A DNA stretch of 36,650 nucleotides from an uncultured Clostridium sp. Lineage in GTDB: Bacteria; Bacillota; Clostridia; Lachnospirales; Lachnospiraceae. Below, piece after piece: positions 26,013-34,316 of this stretch (positions are counted from its first letter, which is position 1; each line of letters opens with the position of its first letter). Position numbers and translations under genes: made by a program. The stretch is taken from contig CALAAS010000045.1 of assembly GCA_937885015.1 (NCBI GenBank), positions 1 to 36,650 on the forward strand, read 5' to 3'. Below the pieces are notes generated by a model. The model had not been told where the DNA came from and ran no database searches. It worked only from the letters and a program-made list of their open reading frames with translations.

Positions 26013-27326
26013 TTAATTTCCCTTCTCCACAGAACGGTCAAAACAAGCCAGCTCCTCCGGCGACATCCGCTTTCTGAACAACGCTTCCAATTCCACCCAT
26101 TCCGCCTTTTTCACACTGCGCATCAAAAATACTTTTGTTTTCAGACTGTTTTTATCATAGATCCTGTCTAAAAACTGATCCGCCTGTGAGGCGGAAACAC
26201 CTCCCATACGAAAACTTTCAATCAGCACACAGAGGGCCGTCATAGACCAGGGGTCGGCCTGCAGCACTGCCGTGGCCTGCCTGATCGCCTCTGTGAGATT
26301 TCCCGCCGCGCGCTGGCATACTGCGGTCTGCTCATAGATCTGCTGTAAAGCGGCTGCGGCATATAAAGCCCTTCCGAAGGTTCCGTACCGCTCCAGCTTC
26401 TCCACTGCCCGGGTCAGATACGGCAGCGCCTCCAGGCGGCGGTCCCTCCTCAGATACCACCAGGCCAGAAAATACTCAAAATCCGCATCCTTTCCAAGGT
26501 CCTCCCTGGCCGTGGCCTGCTCATACAGGGTCACGACCTGCTCCTCTGGCAGATCCTTCTGATCACGGATCCGGATCAGATTCAAAAAGGTCACCGCACT
26601 TCTCTGGTCGCCGGATACAAGCTGCCTGGGCATTGCAGCGATGGCCTTTTCATAGGCCTCCTCCGCCTGCTCCCACTGCTCCGCCCCGTAGTACACATCC
26701 CCCAGATAACCAAGCATCTCATGATCGTCCGGATGATCCTCCAGCTCCCTCTGGATCAGCCGGATATTCCGTTCATATTTTTTTTTCTGCAGGTCCCCGA
26801 TATCCGCATATCCCGTATGGAATACTGTCAGAATCTCTGTGGCGTCAACCAGCTGGAGTGTTTTTCCGTCTTCCCGGGCCAGCTGCTCGTGGATCCGCCG
26901 CCGGTAACGAAGATCCCCACGGTTTGGGAAAAGGCGCACCTGGGTGCCGCCTGCAGACGCGTTCCCCTGTCCGTCCAGCTGTATCATACTGACCATAAGG
27001 CCATCGGTCTGCCCCGGCGGCAGCGTCTTAAGGAGTTCCGGGATCTTCCTCACATCTTCTTCACCAAAATATTCATCCGCATCCAAAAAGGCGATCCATT
27101 GTCCCCGGGCCTTACGAATGGCAAAATTCTTGGCCGCCGAAAAATCCTCCGTCCAGGGAAAGGAATACACCTTTGCCCCCATTTCCCGGGCGATCTCCAT
27201 CGTCCGGTCTGAGCTTCCCGTATCCACCACGATCTGTTCATCTGCAATTTCCCGGCCCCAGGAAAGGGCGTTCCGGATATTCTTTTCCTCATTTTTCACG
27301 ATCATACACTGGGACAATCCCTTCAC
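26013..27326 (-). CDS. GT2 glycosyltransferase fused to TPR repeats (candidate flagellin O-glycosyltransferase)
   Basis: A protein of 437 residues from a GTG, giving the classic MKGLSQCMIVKNEEKNI opening (the longer TTG start has no suitable RBS). A GT-A fold glycosyltransferase 2 domain occupies about 1-200: VVDTGSSDRT, the metal-binding DAD in AFLDADEYF (about 82-84) and RRRIHEQL. TPR-like helical repeats fill about 210-430 (GYLGDVYYGAEQWEQAEEAYEKAI). No membrane segment was seen, so it is probably cytoplasmic. It lies directly downstream of the flagellin genes. In C. difficile, a GT2 enzyme next to fliC starts the flagellin glycan. Flagellin as acceptor is inferred from position. Confidence 0.82.
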   Translation of the reverse strand: MKGLSQCMIVKNEEKNIRNALSWGREIADEQIVVDTGSSDRTMEIAREMGAKVYSFPWTEDFSAAKNFAIRKARGQWIAFLDADEYFGEEDVRKIPELLKTLPPGQTDGLMVSMIQLDGQGNASAGGTQVRLFPNRGDLRYRRRIHEQLAREDGKTLQLVDATEILTVFHTGYADIGDLQKKKYERNIRLIQRELEDHPDDHEMLGYLGDVYYGAEQWEQAEEAYEKAIAAMPRQLVSGDQRSAVTFLNLIRIRDQKDLPEEQVVTLYEQATAREDLGKDADFEYFLAWWYLRRDRRLEALPYLTRAVEKLERYGTFGRALYAAAALQQIYEQTAVCQRAAGNLTEAIRQATAVLQADPWSMTALCVLIESFRMGGVSASQADQFLDRIYDKNSLKTKVFLMRSVKKAEWVELEALFRKRMSPEELACFDRSVEKGN

Positions 27327-27436
27327 AGGCGCTACCTCTCTTTCCAAAATTCTGTCCTGGCCATCTCATCCTTTTTTATATATCCTTAATCCGTCTGGCA
27401 GGAATCCTTTCAAATTGTGTATCTGCCGAATACCAG

Positions 27437-27462
27437 AAAAGGGACCTGCATAAGCAGGCCCC
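27437..27462 (-). terminator. Intrinsic terminator after the first flagellin gene
   Basis: On the minus strand GGGGCCTGC, a TTAT loop and GCAGGTCCC form a 9-bp stem with one G-U pair, followed by TTTTCTGG. It lies about 57 nt after the flagellin stop. It should separate flagellin transcripts from the glycosyltransferase gene. Confidence 0.78.
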
Positions 27463-27518
27463 CATAAATTATACTTATTGCAGCCCAGCGCCAGAAGCAA
27501 CCAGACCCGGTCTAACAA

Positions 27519-28370
27519 TTACTGCAGAAGGCTTAAGATGCCCTGCGGCTGGGCGTTTGCCTGAGCCAGCATGGACTGGGCAGCCTGAGCCAGGATATTG
27601 TTCTTTGTGAACGCTGTCATCTCATCTGCCATATCGGTATCACGGATACGGCTTTCAGCAGCAGTAATATTCTCTGAAGTTACATTTAAGTTATTTACAG
27701 TATGCTCTAAACGGTTCTGCGCTGCACCAAGTTCAGCACGATAATCGGATACGTTTGTGATCGCCTTCTCGATTACTGCCATTCCCTTATTAGCACCATC
27801 TAACGTAGATAAATCTACAGCATCAAGGCTTGCAGGAGCGCCACCAGCAACATTTTTACCAAGATCCGCGGCCTTCATAGACACAGCCGTAATATTTAAC
27901 AGATTCTGTTTAACATTACTGGTGCCAATCTGGAATGTCATATTGCCTCCCGTTCCTGCTGTTAAGGGTTTTACGCCGCTAAACTCTGTTGTATCAGCGA
28001 TACGGTCAATCTCTGTTTTCAGCTGATCAAACTCTTTTTTGATATTGGCCCGTGCTTCGGTTGTATAGGTACCGTTCGCAGACTGAGTTGCAAGGGTCTT
28101 CATACGCTGAAGCATGGAGTGAGTCTCTGTGAGTGCTCCCTCTGCAGTCTGGATCAGACCGATGGCGTCATCTGCGTTCTTAGCTGCCTGGTTCAGACCA
28201 TTGATCTGAGAACGCATAGACTCAGAAATAGCAAGACCCGCGGCATCATCACCTGCACGGTTAATCCGGAAGCCAGAGGAAAGCTTCTCCAGGTTCTTGC
28301 TTAAGTTTCTCTGGTTCACTCCTAAGTTTCTGTAGGAATTGATACCTGCAATATTGTGCTGAATTCTCAT
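27519..28370 (-). CDS. fliC: Flagellin (copy 1)
   Basis: A 283-residue flagellin consisting mainly of the D0/D1 helices that build the filament core. N-terminal domain: NLEKLSSGFRINRAGDDAAG. C-terminal domain: TAAESRIRDTDMADEM, ending AQPQGILSLLQ. The short central part (about 104-215) is the only variable stretch. Residues 1-103 are identical to copy 2 and the last 70 nearly so, which indicates a recent tandem duplication or ongoing gene conversion. It is preceded by AAGGAG, a leader of about 100 nt and a sigma-28-type promoter. Confidence 0.97.
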   Translation of the reverse strand: MRIQHNIAGINSYRNLGVNQRNLSKNLEKLSSGFRINRAGDDAAGLAISESMRSQINGLNQAAKNADDAIGLIQTAEGALTETHSMLQRMKTLATQSANGTYTTEARANIKKEFDQLKTEIDRIADTTEFSGVKPLTAGTGGNMTFQIGTSNVKQNLLNITAVSMKAADLGKNVAGGAPASLDAVDLSTLDGANKGMAVIEKAITNVSDYRAELGAAQNRLEHTVNNLNVTSENITAAESRIRDTDMADEMTAFTKNNILAQAAQSMLAQANAQPQGILSLLQ

Positions 28371-28481
28371 AGGTTTTATCTCCTTTCAATCTTGGGGCAT
28401 TTCACAGCGACATCCCTTCCACTGCTTGACTGGCTTATACAAGGTTTCATAAAGCCAGCACATCTCCCCGCTCTTCTATAT

Positions 28482-28509
28482 TAATCGGTAACTGTTAAAA
28501 ATATATAAG
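28482..28509 (-). promoter_or_regulatory. Sigma-28-type promoter of flagellin copy 1
   Basis: On the minus strand, CTTATA (28504-28509), a 14-nt spacer and ACCGATTA (28482-28489). It is slightly off consensus relative to copy 2 but has the same geometry. It implies a leader of about 100 nt. Confidence 0.72.
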
Positions 28510-28526
28510 CAAAATCCTTCTAAATA

Positions 28527-29366
28527 TTACTGCAGAAGGCTTAAGATGCCCTGCGGCTGGGCGTTTGCCTGAGCCAGCATGGACTGGGCAGCCTGAGCCA
28601 GGATATTGTTCTTTGTGAACGCTGTCATCTCATCTGCCATATCGGTATCACGGATACGGCTCTCAGCAGCAGTAATGTTCTCAGAAGTTACATTTAAGTT
28701 ATTCACGGTATGCTCCAGACGATTCTGAGCTGCACCAAGGGTTGCGCGGTAATCGGATACCTCTGTGATTGCCTTTTCGATTACTGCCATTCCCTTATTA
28801 GAACCATCTAAACTAGATAAGTCTACCACATTAAGACTTGCAACACCACCAACGTTTTTACCAAGATCCGCGGCCTTCATAGACACAGATGTAATTCCCA
28901 GCTGGTTCTGTGTAACATTGCTAGTGCCAATCTGAAATTTCATATTATTGTCCACAAGTAAGGGCTTTACGCCGCTGAATTCTGTTGTATCGGCGATACG
29001 GTCAATCTCTGTCTTCAGCTGATTAAACTCCTTTTGGATATTGGCCCGCGCTTCATCTGTATAGGTACCGTTCGCAGACTGAGTTGCAAGGGTCTTCATA
29101 CGCTGAAGCATGGAGTGAGTCTCTGTGAGTGCTCCCTCTGCAGTCTGGATCAGACCGATGGCGTCATCTGCGTTCTTAGCTGCCTGGTTCAGACCATTGA
29201 TCTGAGAACGCATAGACTCAGAAATAGCAAGACCCGCGGCATCATCACCTGCACGGTTAATCCGGAAGCCAGAGGAAAGCTTCTCCAGGTTCTTGCTTAA
29301 GTTTCTCTGGTTCACTCCTAAGTTTCTGTAGGAATTGATACCTGCAATATTGTGCTGAATTCTCAT
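28527..29366 (-). CDS. fliC: Flagellin (copy 2)
   Basis: A 279-residue flagellin, almost identical to copy 1 outside the central region (about 104-210), where it is four residues shorter and carries several substitutions. It has the same D0/D1 motifs and the C-terminal SLLQ end. It is separated from copy 1 by 156 nt holding a conserved leader and promoter. Its own promoter (29478-29505) matches the consensus better than that of copy 1, so it may be the major subunit. Confidence 0.97.
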   Translation of the reverse strand: MRIQHNIAGINSYRNLGVNQRNLSKNLEKLSSGFRINRAGDDAAGLAISESMRSQINGLNQAAKNADDAIGLIQTAEGALTETHSMLQRMKTLATQSANGTYTDEARANIQKEFNQLKTEIDRIADTTEFSGVKPLLVDNNMKFQIGTSNVTQNQLGITSVSMKAADLGKNVGGVASLNVVDLSSLDGSNKGMAVIEKAITEVSDYRATLGAAQNRLEHTVNNLNVTSENITAAESRIRDTDMADEMTAFTKNNILAQAAQSMLAQANAQPQGILSLLQ

Positions 29367-29477
29367 AAATTTTATCTCCTTTCAATCTTGGGACATTTCA
29401 CAGTAGCATCCCTTCCACTGCTTGACCGACTTATGCAGAGTTTCATAAAGCCAGTTCATCTCCCCACTCAACTATAC

Positions 29478-29505
29478 TTATCGGCAGCTATAGACAATAT
29501 ATAAA
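29478..29505 (-). promoter_or_regulatory. Sigma-28-type promoter of flagellin copy 2
   Basis: On the minus strand, TTTATA (29500-29505), a 14-nt spacer and GCCGATAA (29478-29485). It is a strong match to the motif shared by five units here. The leader is about 105 nt. Confidence 0.82.
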
Positions 29506-29515
29506 CGGATGATCT

Positions 29516-30376
29516 CTAATTATTTAAAATTTTTAAAACCATGTCCGGCAGCGCGTTGGCCTGGGCCTGCATCGCTGTTGAAACCTGGAGAACAATATTT
29601 GTTTTTGTGTAGTTAACAAACTCCTGGTCGATCTCCGTATCACGAATCCGGCTCTCCGCCGCCGTCATATTTTCCGCCGTCACTCCCAGATTGTTGTCTG
29701 TACATACCAGGTGGCTGTACGCAGCACCAAAGGAAGCCCGCACATCCGACACCGCCTCAATGGCACCCTCAATTTTCAAAATGGACTGATTCGCCTTTTC
29801 TACACTTGTAAAATCAGTCTGATTCAACTCCAGCTCCTTGCTCCCCATATAATAACACTCCACATCCAGAGTCTCTGCCTCTGTCGCTCCAATCTGAAGA
29901 GGAATATCATTTGCCTGGTCTCTCTCCGGCAGCGGAGGCGTGACTGGCTCACCCGGCTTTTTCCGGGAGAACAGGGAAATTCCCCCATAGGTAGTTCCTT
30001 CTGCGATCCGGTCGATCTCCGCCAGCAGTTCCTTTCGCTCCATATCGATATTGTCCCTGGCTTCCTGGCTGTATGTACCGTTGGCCGCCTCCGTGGCCAG
30101 TGTCTTCATCCGTTGGAGCATGGCGTGTACTTCTGTCAGCGCTCCATCCCCCACATTGGTCAGACCGATGCCGTCGTTGACATTTCGCATCGCCTGGTTC
30201 AGACCGTTGATCCGAGAACGCATCAATTCAGAGATCGCCAGCCCAGCGGCGTCATCCCCCGCCCGGACGATCCGGAAGCCCGACGAAAGCTTCTCCAAAG
30301 ACTTTCTGATCTTCCGCTCGGATATGGACTGATTTCTTGATGCGTTCATAGATGGAAGATTGTTCTGTATCTGCAT
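29516..30376 (-). CDS. Divergent flagellin-like protein (copy 3)
   Basis: A 286-residue protein with full flagellin N- and C-terminal domains (RKSLEKLSSGFRIVRAGDDA, TAAESRIRDTEIDQEFVNYTK) but much divergence: a Pro-rich insertion (about 145-160), two cysteines (VEC near residue 184 and LVC near 231) and a C-terminus of VLKILNN instead of the SLLQ ending. It lies 39 nt after the lytic transglycosylase, so it is probably expressed from that operon rather than from a flagellin promoter. It may be a minor filament subunit or serve a structural role at one end of the filament. It is not a hook-associated FlgL, since the length and motifs are those of flagellin. AGGAGG precedes the ATG. Confidence 0.88.
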   Translation of the reverse strand: MQIQNNLPSMNASRNQSISERKIRKSLEKLSSGFRIVRAGDDAAGLAISELMRSRINGLNQAMRNVNDGIGLTNVGDGALTEVHAMLQRMKTLATEAANGTYSQEARDNIDMERKELLAEIDRIAEGTTYGGISLFSRKKPGEPVTPPLPERDQANDIPLQIGATEAETLDVECYYMGSKELELNQTDFTSVEKANQSILKIEGAIEAVSDVRASFGAAYSHLVCTDNNLGVTAENMTAAESRIRDTEIDQEFVNYTKTNIVLQVSTAMQAQANALPDMVLKILNN

Positions 30377-30415
30377 ATTGTTCCTCCTTATGTCAATCTC
30401 GATCGATCCTGTCGC

Positions 30416-31201
30416 TTACAGCAGGGATCCTGTATCTTTGTTGGAATCCATCATCATCTGCAGCCTTGCGATCTGGACCAGATTGGCCCAGTCCTCGCCT
30501 TTAAGCTCCCCATCCTGAACCTGGCCGTAAAGGGCCGCCAGATCGAATGTTCCTCCAGAGCCTCTGCTTAAAAGAGCCATGGCCGAAAGCCAGTCCGGCC
30601 CCTGGAGACTGGACCTGCCATCCGCTCCTGGACTGGCCTCCATATAAAGGGCCGCCGGAAAGAAGCTGGTCTGCGCCATCTGGCCGGCAAAAACCGGCTC
30701 CTCCCCCGTATAATCGGCCATTACCTTCCGTACATAATTCTGCGTCTCCCGGTATGGCGGGATCCCGCCGTATTTCCTTACAGCTCCAGGCCCGGCGTTA
30801 TAAGCCGCCAGGGCAAGGCTCACGTCGCCGAACTGATCCAGCTTCTCCTTCAGGTATTTTGCGCCTCCCATGATGTTCTGCCAGGGATCATAGGGATCCG
30901 TTACCCCCAAAGAGCGGGCCGTAGCTGGCATCAGCTGCATAACGCCCATGGCTCCCGCTCCGGATCTGGCTCTGGGATTGAATCCGGATTCAGCCTTTGC
31001 CACTGCCCTTAAAAGCCTGGGAGAAATGCTGTACCGCTCTCCTGCGGCCTCAAAGATCGCATCCATCGGAACGGAGCCGCCGGTTTTCTGCTGTTCCATG
31101 ACCGTCTGGAAATCGATCTGCCCGGCTCTCTGGGCTGCCTGCCCTGCCGGATTTTCCTTTAAGAGATTCTGCGCCTGTACCGCAGAGGTGATCTCATGCA
31201 T
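30416..31201 (-). CDS. Lytic transglycosylase of the SLT type
   Basis: A 261-residue protein from the ATG at 31201 (AGGAAAGGAG upstream). A longer frame would run into the preceding gene. Residues about 46-170 hold the SLT fold: AKAESGFNPRARSGAGAMGV with catalytic Glu71, MQLMPATARSLGV, and LALAAYNAGPGAVRKYGG. It cuts peptidoglycan glycan strands. No signal peptide is seen, and the N-terminus (MHEITSAVQAQNLL) looks like that of a flagellar export substrate. A role in opening the wall for the rod or filament is plausible. It starts one base after the upstream gene ends. Confidence 0.87.
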   Translation of the reverse strand: MHEITSAVQAQNLLKENPAGQAAQRAGQIDFQTVMEQQKTGGSVPMDAIFEAAGERYSISPRLLRAVAKAESGFNPRARSGAGAMGVMQLMPATARSLGVTDPYDPWQNIMGGAKYLKEKLDQFGDVSLALAAYNAGPGAVRKYGGIPPYRETQNYVRKVMADYTGEEPVFAGQMAQTSFFPAALYMEASPGADGRSSLQGPDWLSAMALLSRGSGGTFDLAALYGQVQDGELKGEDWANLVQIARLQMMMDSNKDTGSLL

Positions 31202-31202
31202 G

Positions 31203-32606
31203 TTATGACTCCTTTCCTGCTCTGCCGTCTGGCCCGATCTGCCAGCCGTCGATGATAGTATTGACGGCCATACTGCCGTTTCCATATAAATAATACCAGG
31301 CGTCGTTATACCAGAGCCATCCTGTATGCATCACCCCGTTGGGGTTCAGATAATACCAGAAGCCGTCTCCGGGTGACAGCCAGCCGGTCTGCATCCGTCC
31401 GTCCCGGTTCATATAGTACCACTGGCCAGGCGACGGCTGGATCCAGCCAGCAGCCATTGTTCCGTTGGAATTAAAATAATACCAGGAGCCGTCTCCAAAA
31501 GATCTCCACCCGGTCCGCATCCGTCCATCTCCGCTGAGATAATACCATTCATTAGGAGATAGCTGGATCCAATATGTAGCCATGGCTCCGTCTGGGTTCA
31601 AGTAATACCAGGAGCCGTTTTCCATCTGGATCCACCCAGTCCGCATGATCCCGTCTCCGCTCATATAGTACCACCGGCCTCCATAATTCAGCCATCCCCT
31701 GGTACGTCTGCCGTCCGGGCCAAAGTAATACCACTTTCCGTCGACCAGTTTCCAGGTATTCGCCGCCTTTGATCCATTGGGATAAATGTAATGATCTCCT
31801 TTTATGGAACCATTGTCCATCTCTCCATAAGAAAATTCTGGAGCAGCCGTCAGCGCCTCCTCGTCCAGGAGCCTTTCTTTGGAAATGATCGTCTCTCCCT
31901 CTTTCAGATATTTTTTCTGGAGATTTGTGACAGGAACTGCCTTCACCTCATAATAATAATATTTATCCGGATTCTTCCTCATGTAAGACCCCAGATCCAC
32001 GCTGTTGTCCGTCACCGTCATCTTTTTCACAGACTTATCATTGCCATACAGAGTCAGGGAATATCCTGGCGCGTATCTGACCCGTTTCCATACCGCTTTT
32101 CCCGGATTCAGGTCGCTCCATCCCGCCTCCTCTGTTTCTCCAAGCACACAGACAGGAACATAATCCACCCTCACCCGGAGCGTGCGGTCGTCCTGCGCCC
32201 TGGCAGAAACGAACTCAGCGCCTTTCACCTTACACTCAGACTCCTTTAGGGAATTAGGTACATGCTTCCCCTCATCCGCTGTAATATCCAGCTCTATCCG
32301 TACTTCTTTTCCAGGCCTCCAATCCTCCAGGTCTGTTCTGTATTCTACTCCTGTCAGAGAGATGCCCTTTCCGCTGACTTTGATCTGCGGTTCACGGATC
32401 TCCTCTGGTTCTCCCCAGACCGGATCAACGGTTACACTGAGGCTTTCGATCACACTGCTCTCTGCCGCCCATACCTGGCTGGCCGGCCCCCAGGGCAGAC
32501 AAAAAGAGAATCCCAGCCCCAATGCCGCTGTACATCCCAGACAGCATATAAAGCCTCTGATCTTTTTCTCCTGCGGACTGCTCGTCCTGTTTTTCACACG
32601 CAGCAT
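31203..32606 (-). CDS. Secreted cell-wall-binding-repeat protein (second of a pair)
   Basis: A protein of 467 residues from the ATG at 32606, which has AAGGAGG 6 nt upstream (an ATG seven codons earlier overlaps the preceding gene and lacks a good site). A signal peptide (about 1-48, ending VWAAES) is followed by an unrecognised beta-rich region (about 50-255). At least eight choline-binding-type repeats follow (about 265-460), each of the form GWxxxxGxWYYLxxxGxMxTG. Such repeats bind teichoic acid choline or related wall polymers. It shares the FVSAR-(D/Q)DD-RVRV block with its upstream neighbour, so the two arose by duplication. Confidence 0.88.
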   Translation of the reverse strand: MLRVKNRTSSPQEKKIRGFICCLGCTAALGLGFSFCLPWGPASQVWAAESSVIESLSVTVDPVWGEPEEIREPQIKVSGKGISLTGVEYRTDLEDWRPGKEVRIELDITADEGKHVPNSLKESECKVKGAEFVSARAQDDRTLRVRVDYVPVCVLGETEEAGWSDLNPGKAVWKRVRYAPGYSLTLYGNDKSVKKMTVTDNSVDLGSYMRKNPDKYYYYEVKAVPVTNLQKKYLKEGETIISKERLLDEEALTAAPEFSYGEMDNGSIKGDHYIYPNGSKAANTWKLVDGKWYYFGPDGRRTRGWLNYGGRWYYMSGDGIMRTGWIQMENGSWYYLNPDGAMATYWIQLSPNEWYYLSGDGRMRTGWRSFGDGSWYYFNSNGTMAAGWIQPSPGQWYYMNRDGRMQTGWLSPGDGFWYYLNPNGVMHTGWLWYNDAWYYLYGNGSMAVNTIIDGWQIGPDGRAGKES

Positions 32607-32617
32607 AAACAGCCTCC

Positions 32618-34015
32618 TTATCTCCATATCCCATCGGCATCCACGTAAAATCCGTCAACATGGGTATTTCTTGCCATTTCTCCCGAACCGGGATAGAAGT
32701 AATACCAGCTTCCGGCAATCTGGTTCCATCCCTGCACCATAGCGCCATTGGGATCCAGGAAATATGTTTTGCCGTCCCGCTCGAGCCAGCCGGTAAACAT
32801 CGCTCCTTCCAGGCTGTTTTCCAATGTATTCAGATAGTACCAGCGTCCGTTCTCAAGCAGCCATCCCTTATACATAGATCCGTCGGCATTGAAATAATAA
32901 TAGTTCCCGCCGATCACTCTCCAGCCCGGCTCTGCCATCGCCCCCTGTACCTTTCCTTCCTCAGGCAGCGGATAGAAATAATACCATCTGTCATTGATCC
33001 TGGCCCATCCTACTGTCATCTGGCCATCTCCCCACAAATGATACCACTTGCCTCCGTCCTGGATCCATCCAGTCTGCATGACGCTGTTTTCATCAAAATG
33101 ATACCACAGCCCATTCATCATATACCACTCGCTGCGGCAGATGCGGCCATCTGGCAGGCGCAGTCTCCATACATCCTTTTCCTTGAACCACCCGGTCTGA
33201 TGTGATGCCCCAGGCTTTGACCACTGCTTCTGGTCATCCTTTCCTTTTCCATCCGAAACGTAGCGATCTGTAATGGACAATTCTCCCGATTCTGTCCACT
33301 GGCTTTCCTCACCGTATTTTTTCTGGGAGTCCGTCGCCGGGATCGAACGGACCCGGAAGGTATATTCGCCCTTTACCGTCATATAAGGGTAAAAATTGTA
33401 CTGCTGGGAGCTGGTCTTATTCACCTTATGTACTCGTTTTCCTTCCCGGTAAAGCTGTACCTCATAATATCCGGAGGCATCCTCCGGCTTCTCCCAGCGG
33501 GCTTCCCCAAGGCGGTTTTCATTCCAGTAAGCGTCCTCCGGCTGTCCGTATTCGCCCTGCACGCCCTTGACCCTCAGCGTCACCACCAGATTATCTCCAT
33601 CCCGTCTGGCAGATACAAAGCTGCCTCCGCTTATTTTTACACTGGAGCTTTTATACGTTGCGGGAAAGTAATTTTCTCCCACGTCCGTCGGCTCCAGTGT
33701 CACACGCATCTGCGGTTCGTCAGAGATCTTTAGTTCCCGGCTGCTGCGGTCCACCCACTGTGCGTCTATTACATCATATTTATTATCGCTTTCGCTGACC
33801 AAAACCTCCCCGTCTGAACTGCTTCCATCTATGTTGATATCGGGAAGATGCATCCCAGGCTCCAGTTTTGATTTCACCTTAATTGTCACAGTTGAGATCG
33901 GTTTCGTTGCTCCCCATGCTGTCATGGGCACAGACAGCTGGCAAAGTCCGTATGCCAGGCATACAGCAGCCAGCATTCCCTTACTTTTCTTTTTCATTGG
34001 TTTCCTGTAAGGCAT
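32618..34015 (-). CDS. Secreted cell-wall-binding-repeat protein (first of a pair)
   Basis: A protein of 465 residues from the ATG at 34015, where AAGGAGG lies 9 nt upstream (an earlier ATG is buried in the FhlB-like gene). The N-terminal signal peptide (about 1-36) ends near AWGATK. The middle region (about 37-240) is beta-rich, with a fibronectin-III-like part (YYEVQLYREGKRV, EYTFRVRSIPA). The C-terminal third carries cell-wall-binding repeats (GWIQDGGKWYHLWGDGQM, GWLLENGRWYYLN) with some irregular ones. It probably anchors noncovalently to the wall. The start overlaps the FhlB-like gene by 35 nt. Why two wall-binding proteins sit in a flagellar operon is unknown. Confidence 0.86.
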   Translation of the reverse strand: MPYRKPMKKKSKGMLAAVCLAYGLCQLSVPMTAWGATKPISTVTIKVKSKLEPGMHLPDINIDGSSSDGEVLVSESDNKYDVIDAQWVDRSSRELKISDEPQMRVTLEPTDVGENYFPATYKSSSVKISGGSFVSARRDGDNLVVTLRVKGVQGEYGQPEDAYWNENRLGEARWEKPEDASGYYEVQLYREGKRVHKVNKTSSQQYNFYPYMTVKGEYTFRVRSIPATDSQKKYGEESQWTESGELSITDRYVSDGKGKDDQKQWSKPGASHQTGWFKEKDVWRLRLPDGRICRSEWYMMNGLWYHFDENSVMQTGWIQDGGKWYHLWGDGQMTVGWARINDRWYYFYPLPEEGKVQGAMAEPGWRVIGGNYYYFNADGSMYKGWLLENGRWYYLNTLENSLEGAMFTGWLERDGKTYFLDPNGAMVQGWNQIAGSWYYFYPGSGEMARNTHVDGFYVDADGIWR

Positions 34016-34316
34016 CTGCGTCCGCCTCCTTCCCATCATCTGCACGATTCTGTCCATAGCCTAAAAAATAAATATAAATATCCACGATTGCCTGGTATAG
34101 CTCTTCGGGTATGGACGCCCCCAGCTTCAGTTGTCCCAGCAGGGATGCCAGGGAATTATCCTCATATACCGGAACCCCGGCCCGAATGGCCACCTCTGTG
34201 ATCCGCTCTGCCATATGCCCCATTCCGGACGCCACCACGACCGGAGCCTGGTCCTGGTCCGGAGAATACTGCAGCGCCACAGCTCTTTTTTCCAATAAAC
34301 GGTCAAACTCTGACAT
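33981..34316 (-). CDS. FhlB-type protein (FlhB C-terminal-domain homologue, YlqH family)
   Basis: A 111-residue protein matching the cytoplasmic switch domain of FlhB without the membrane part: AVALQYSPDQDQAPVVVASGMGHMAERI, VPVYEDNSLASLLGQLKLGASIPEELYQAIVDIYIYF. The autocleaving NPTH is absent, as is usual for this family. In Bacillus the comparable ylqH sits beside ylqG, and a similar pair occurs here. It may support export substrate switching. AAAGGAG lies about 10 nt upstream of the ATG. The start overlaps the upstream FliK-like gene by 14 nt. Confidence 0.88.
   Translation of the reverse strand: MSEFDRLLEKRAVALQYSPDQDQAPVVVASGMGHMAERITEVAIRAGVPVYEDNSLASLLGQLKLGASIPEELYQAIVDIYIYFLGYGQNRADDGKEADADALQETNEKEK

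Larger units (their letters stand above)
27519..29510 (-). repeat. Tandem direct duplication of flagellin gene, leader and promoter
   Basis: The two flagellin units (about 27519-28510 and 28527-29510) match along the promoter, leader and coding ends, and differ mainly in the middle of the coding region. The leaders share long blocks such as GTCAAGCAGTGGAAGGGATG and CCAAGATTGAAAGGAGATAA. Homologous recombination between the copies could delete, duplicate or shuffle them. Confidence 0.85.

Noticed and set aside
27327..27436. Promoter for the GT2-TPR gene
   Set aside because: A TTGAAA element is present but no -10 at a workable spacing was found, so none is annotated.
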